From Littorina saxatilis (Eukaryota > Mollusca > Gastropoda > Littorinimorpha > Littorinidae): a DNA stretch of 64,000 nucleotides. The translations under genes and the position numbers were made by a program. Below are positions 60,901 to 64,000 of the stretch, one piece after another (within the stretch, counting starts at the first letter, position 1; the number at the start of each line of letters is the position of its first letter). Where the stretch lies: the NCBI RefSeq assembly GCF_037325665.1, contig NC_090255.1, positions 5,032,242 through 5,096,241 of the forward strand, given 5' to 3'. The notes beneath the pieces were generated by a model. The model was not told the DNA's origin. It ran no database searches and saw only the letters and a list, made by a program, of their open reading frames with translations.

Positions 60901-63350
60901 GTCACGTGGCGATAAGGGGAGCCTACCCTGAGGTATCACGTGGTCTAGTGACTGTTTATGTGATTTTTCTTTAGGGGAGTGGCTTCCCTTGTGTTACCAG
61001 GGAAGCGTGTTCAACGTTTAAGCACTTAACGGAAGTAAATTGCTATTTATGAGATTTGGGTAAGTATATTAATCAAATGAAAATTTACACTAAAATTTTT
61101 GATTATATATATCTAGGCCTGAAAGTGGCGAGTAGAAATGTGTAACTGGCGAGTAGAAATGTTCATCTACTCACTGAATGCGAGTAAAGTTGCTGAAACA
61201 AATTGTTGTTTTGGCTAGTAAAGTTTGCTCTTTCACTATTACATGTTCAGAATCTCTAGCCAAAGGCCAGTACAGTGGAACCCCTCTCTAGCGACCTTGA
61301 ACATGTTGACAAAAATCGGTCCTTATGGAGGAGGGTCCTTACAGAGGGAGGGGGCGGGGTCAGGGGGCCACAAAGAAAGTCACCTCAGATTTTCTTAAAA
61401 AAAGAAAACAGAGAAGTTTGAGTTGCTGACGACCGTTTCCTCAAGCAAACTGCTTTGATTTTATGTTTGACATTGTCGATGGTGTCCACCAGTTCTGGTG
61501 CATGTTTCAATGCAAAAAGAGTTAGTTTCTGAGCAAGCATTCTTTACAGGAGTCCCTGCAATGCTGAAGGCCCTCCGAGAAAGAGAGTGAAAAATCGGCC
61601 ACCGTTCTCAGCATCGCGTATCTGTGTGTAACCTCTTTCATTGACAAGATACTCTTGTTTCGGGTTACCTAATCTGTGAACCCTTCAGTTGTGTTGCTTT
61701 GTCAAAAGTTAGACACAGTCAACTAGTTTTGCTCTGAGTGAACAGTGCAGCTGGCCTCAATTAGCCGGTGACACCTCTCTGGCCACAGCACCAAACAGTA
61801 CATGGCTGGGGGGGGGGGGGGGGGGGGGGGTAGCTGGCTAAACTCAGTGGGGTGTCCGGTGTCACTGCATGTCAGCAGGAAGAGCATTGGAGAGAAATAG
61901 AGAGGTGTACTCTTCCAAACAATTTCCAAGGATCAGTTGTCAGGGCTTAGGGTAGTCACTGCCACAAGATCGGCATGCAGTCAATAAAGCCAGACAAGAA
62001 GAATGATTATGACATGCGGCTCCATCTGCTGGTTTTTTATTCAAACTGGTTTTCAACGCTTATTCTCACAAAGCCTCTGCACACCTGCCCCTGTGCTGTG
62101 TTTGTGTGGCTGCTTTCGTATGATGTCAGTGCATGGTGAGTGCGTTCACTGCCTTGTCACCACTTTCCCACCTTTTCAGAATGTTTTCTTCGTCTTGGAT
62201 AATTCTTCGAATTTGCGATTTTCCAACATCAAGACTTTTTGCAATCGCGATGGCAGTTTCTCCCTTTTTGTGTGGTTAATTAGTGCCTTTGCTTACTGGA
62301 GACAGTTATAACTGGTTATAACTGGTTTGTCAGTGATGCGTTGCTGACTGAGAGTCTTGGCTTTCTCTGACAAAGTCGTTACACAAGCTGTTAGGTCTGT
62401 CCTTAGACGTTAGAGCGGGGTGGTCGCTACACTGGTGACAACTATATAAGGAAACACATCGGTTAAAAAAAAAGGGTCGTTGTGGCGGGGTAGTCGTTAG
62501 AGAGGGGGGTCGTTGTAGCCCGGGTAGTTCAGGTGGTAGAGCACTGGACTTGTGATCGAAAGGTCGCTGGTTCGAATCCGGGCCGGGACGGACACAGGTC
62601 AACTTTATGTGCAGACCCAGAGACGGTATCCATCTCCCACCCCCTGTGTCACCACAGCGGCACGTAAAAGACCTCTGTCATTCTGCCATAAGTGCAGATG
62701 GCTGATACCACCTAAACACGCATACACTTGTGTATCTCATCTAAAGTCGGGTTAAAACCCGGGAACATGCCCCTAATGGCTTTGCCGTGAGGGCGTAAAA
62801 CTTGAATTTCTCTCTCTTGAGCGCTAAGTGCCCTTTGTTTTTTCAGATCATGCACAAAGGTTGTGTCTTCCACACATAGTGTATTTGTTTATTTGTCGAT
62901 TTAAAAAAAAAATGTTTAATATAATCATTTTTTTTGTAAGTCCTTAAGATTAGAACTCTATTTGGATTTGCGCCATGTAAATACCCTTATTTAATTTGTT
63001 TAATTTTTTATATATATTTTTTTATATATATTTTTTTTTTCCAGTGCCGCTGCAGCAGGCATCAGGTAAGAGCGGCGCCCTGGGTATGTCCAACTCTCCC
63101 CACTACGGCCAGCTGTCCTCCCATCAGCAACAACACCACCACATGCTGCAGCAGTTCCAGCAGCTACAGCTGGGGGCACAGGGCGCGGCGGTCGCAGGCA
63201 CACCCATTCTGGGCAGCAGCACGGGGATGACGTTCCGCGGGGTGGAGAGGAGGAGCGTGGGTTCCTCCGCTTCCCCCATACCCTCCTCCTCTTCCTCCGC
63301 CTCCTCCGCCAAGCTGGCTGGGGGTGACTCCCCTCCTAACGGAGCTGTGG
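54991..63350 (+). CDS. STAU2: Staufen, first two coding exons of the second copy
   Basis: Exons 54991-55099 (MSQMLNQAGGQ onwards; acceptor at 54980) and 63045-63350 (PLQQASGKSGALG to PPNGAV) repeat first-copy exons 1 and 2 exactly at protein level. The gene would continue beyond 64000. Intron 1 again carries the DIRS element, the pogo-type element and the family E SINE. Confidence 0.9.
55291..61097 (+). mobile_element. DIRS-type retrotransposon, second copy, broken
   Basis: Counterpart of 34284-39663 at the same position in Staufen intron 1, with the same gag-like frame (55644-57602, identical protein), polymerase and recombinase regions and terminal repeats. It is broken to the same extent (roughly half a dozen breaks), so the state predates the split of the two copies. 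The internal pogo-type insertion is complete here. Confidence 0.88.
59783..60759 (+). mobile_element. pogo/Tigger-type non-autonomous transposon, complete, 977 bp
   Basis: The ends CAGTAGTCCCTTCCATTTCC and, inverted, CAGTAGTACCTGCCATATCC are bordered by TA (59781-59782, 60760-60761). It contains a transposase-like start at 60278, MATQTPTKKRLVLTLEQRVK, cut short after SREYLRMRKL. GCGGCCACTTAACGGCCACT-type repeats mark the left subterminal region. It lies in the internal complementary region of the DIRS element. Confidence 0.85.
61266..62518 (-). mobile_element. pogo/Tigger-type transposon with transposase remnant, second copy
   Basis: Counterpart of 39832-41085, with a shorter G run (about 61808-61830). 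Confidence 0.65.
62519..62830 (+). mobile_element. tRNA-derived SINE (family E), second copy
   Basis: Counterpart of 41086-41395 with one change in the tRNA head. Confidence 0.7.
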
Positions 63351-63634
63351 GTAAGGGGGTTTGTGTGTGTGTGTAGATGTGTGTAATTTGTGAATACAAA
63401 AACAAAATTGTAGATTAATGGAATGTTTATTATAAAACAAAACTACTTGTTTTTCTACCGTTAGCCGTCTCTGTTTTTGGATTTGTGTATTTTGTGGTTT
63501 TTCGTTTCGTTTGTTTTATTTTACCATTGCTGTAAAATTTGGGTCGCTTCCTCCCAGTGGAAAGCTATAGCAGCAAGAAGAGTCGCCCTTCCTTTGGTGT
63601 GTGTGTGGTCAGGTGTAATCAGCCAGCTGCCCTT

Positions 63635-64000
63635 CAAGCAGACTGACTGTGGTTACACAGGGTTGGGTCAAGCTGACTGACTGTGGTTACACAGGGTTGG
63701 GTCAAGCAGACTGACTGTGGTTACACAGGGTTGGGTCAAGCAGACTGACTGTGGTTACACAGGGTTGGGTCAAGCAGACTGACTGTGGTTACACAGGGTT
63801 GGGTCAAGCAGACTGACTGTGGTGACACAGGGTTGGGTCAAGCAGACTGACTGTGGTGACACAGGGTTGGGTCAAGCAGACTGACTGTGGTGACACAGGG
63901 TTGGGTCAAGCAGACTGACTGTGGTTACACAGGGTTGGGTCAAGCTGACTGACTGTGGTTACACAGGGTTGGGTCAAGCAGACTGACTGTGGTTACACAG
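63635..64000. repeat. 34-bp minisatellite, second copy, runs off the window
   Basis: Nearly eleven units are visible. Units 1-9 match the variant order of the first copy; unit 10 here matches unit 15 there. Confidence 0.95.

Larger units (their letters stand above)
47565..64000. repeat. Second copy of 26546-43000 (probable second haplotype)
   Basis: The same genes and elements recur in the same order and strand, shifted by 21007-21022 bp up to the DIRS element and by about 21434 bp after it. Identity appears to be about 99% or more, apart from the first 200 bp (about 89%). Differences are homopolymer lengths, a few short indels, two blocks of a pogo-type element, and five minisatellite units. 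Confidence 0.95.

Noticed and set aside
47565-64000. Recent true segmental duplication of FBXO16 and Staufen
   Set aside because: Possible, but both ends of the duplicate fall at a 200-N gap and the differences are allele-like, so an unmerged contig overlap is the simpler explanation.

Overview
This is eukaryotic, intron-rich, repeat-dense DNA. Four conserved animal genes can be read through canonical GT-AG introns. The intergenic and intronic space is packed with SINEs, MITEs and microsatellites of the kind found in marine molluscs: arrays of TGACCTTGA, GGAC-repeat ends, and several tRNA-derived SINEs. My inference is a lophotrochozoan, most likely a gastropod; a species cannot be fixed from the sequence alone.

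Layout. At 912-6204 (minus) lies the 5' half of ribosomal protein gene RPL7; its last exons are off the left edge. Head to head with it, at 6522-10237 (plus), is a complete five-exon retinol dehydrogenase of the RDH10 type. From 10.2 to 21.7 kb no host gene is recognised and the DNA is nested mobile elements. At 21745-28692 (minus) is FBXO16, an F-box substrate adaptor, complete at the C-terminus with its first coding exon(s) unidentified. At 33984-47364 (plus) is a STAU2-like Staufen gene (dsRNA-binding protein), cut inside dsRBD2 by a 200-N assembly gap (47365-47564). Intron 1 of Staufen holds a DIRS-type tyrosine-recombinase retrotransposon (34284-39663), itself invaded by a pogo/Tigger transposon. 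Intron 2 holds a 38-unit, 34-bp minisatellite.

After the gap the sequence does not go on with Staufen. It starts again about 20.8 kb upstream: 47565-64000 is a near-identical second copy of about 26546-43000, with the same FBXO16 exons, Staufen exons, DIRS element and minisatellite. Small indels, one transposon-end difference and a minisatellite length difference suggest two haplotypes placed in tandem by the assembler rather than a real duplication.

The most notable host-level observation is the RPL7-RDH10-STAU2 neighbourhood, with RPL7 and RDH10 head to head. As I recall, the human order at 8q21.11 is the same, so this looks like old bilaterian microsynteny. The genes do not form one pathway: RPL7 is translation, RDH10 retinoid metabolism, FBXO16 ubiquitin ligase targeting, and Staufen mRNA localisation and decay. 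I did not find a convincing new biological system. The novel material is mostly mobile-element biology plus a few host-gene oddities: decoy splice acceptors in Staufen, a repeat-derived stop codon in RDH10, and paired conserved segments in an RPL7 intron.
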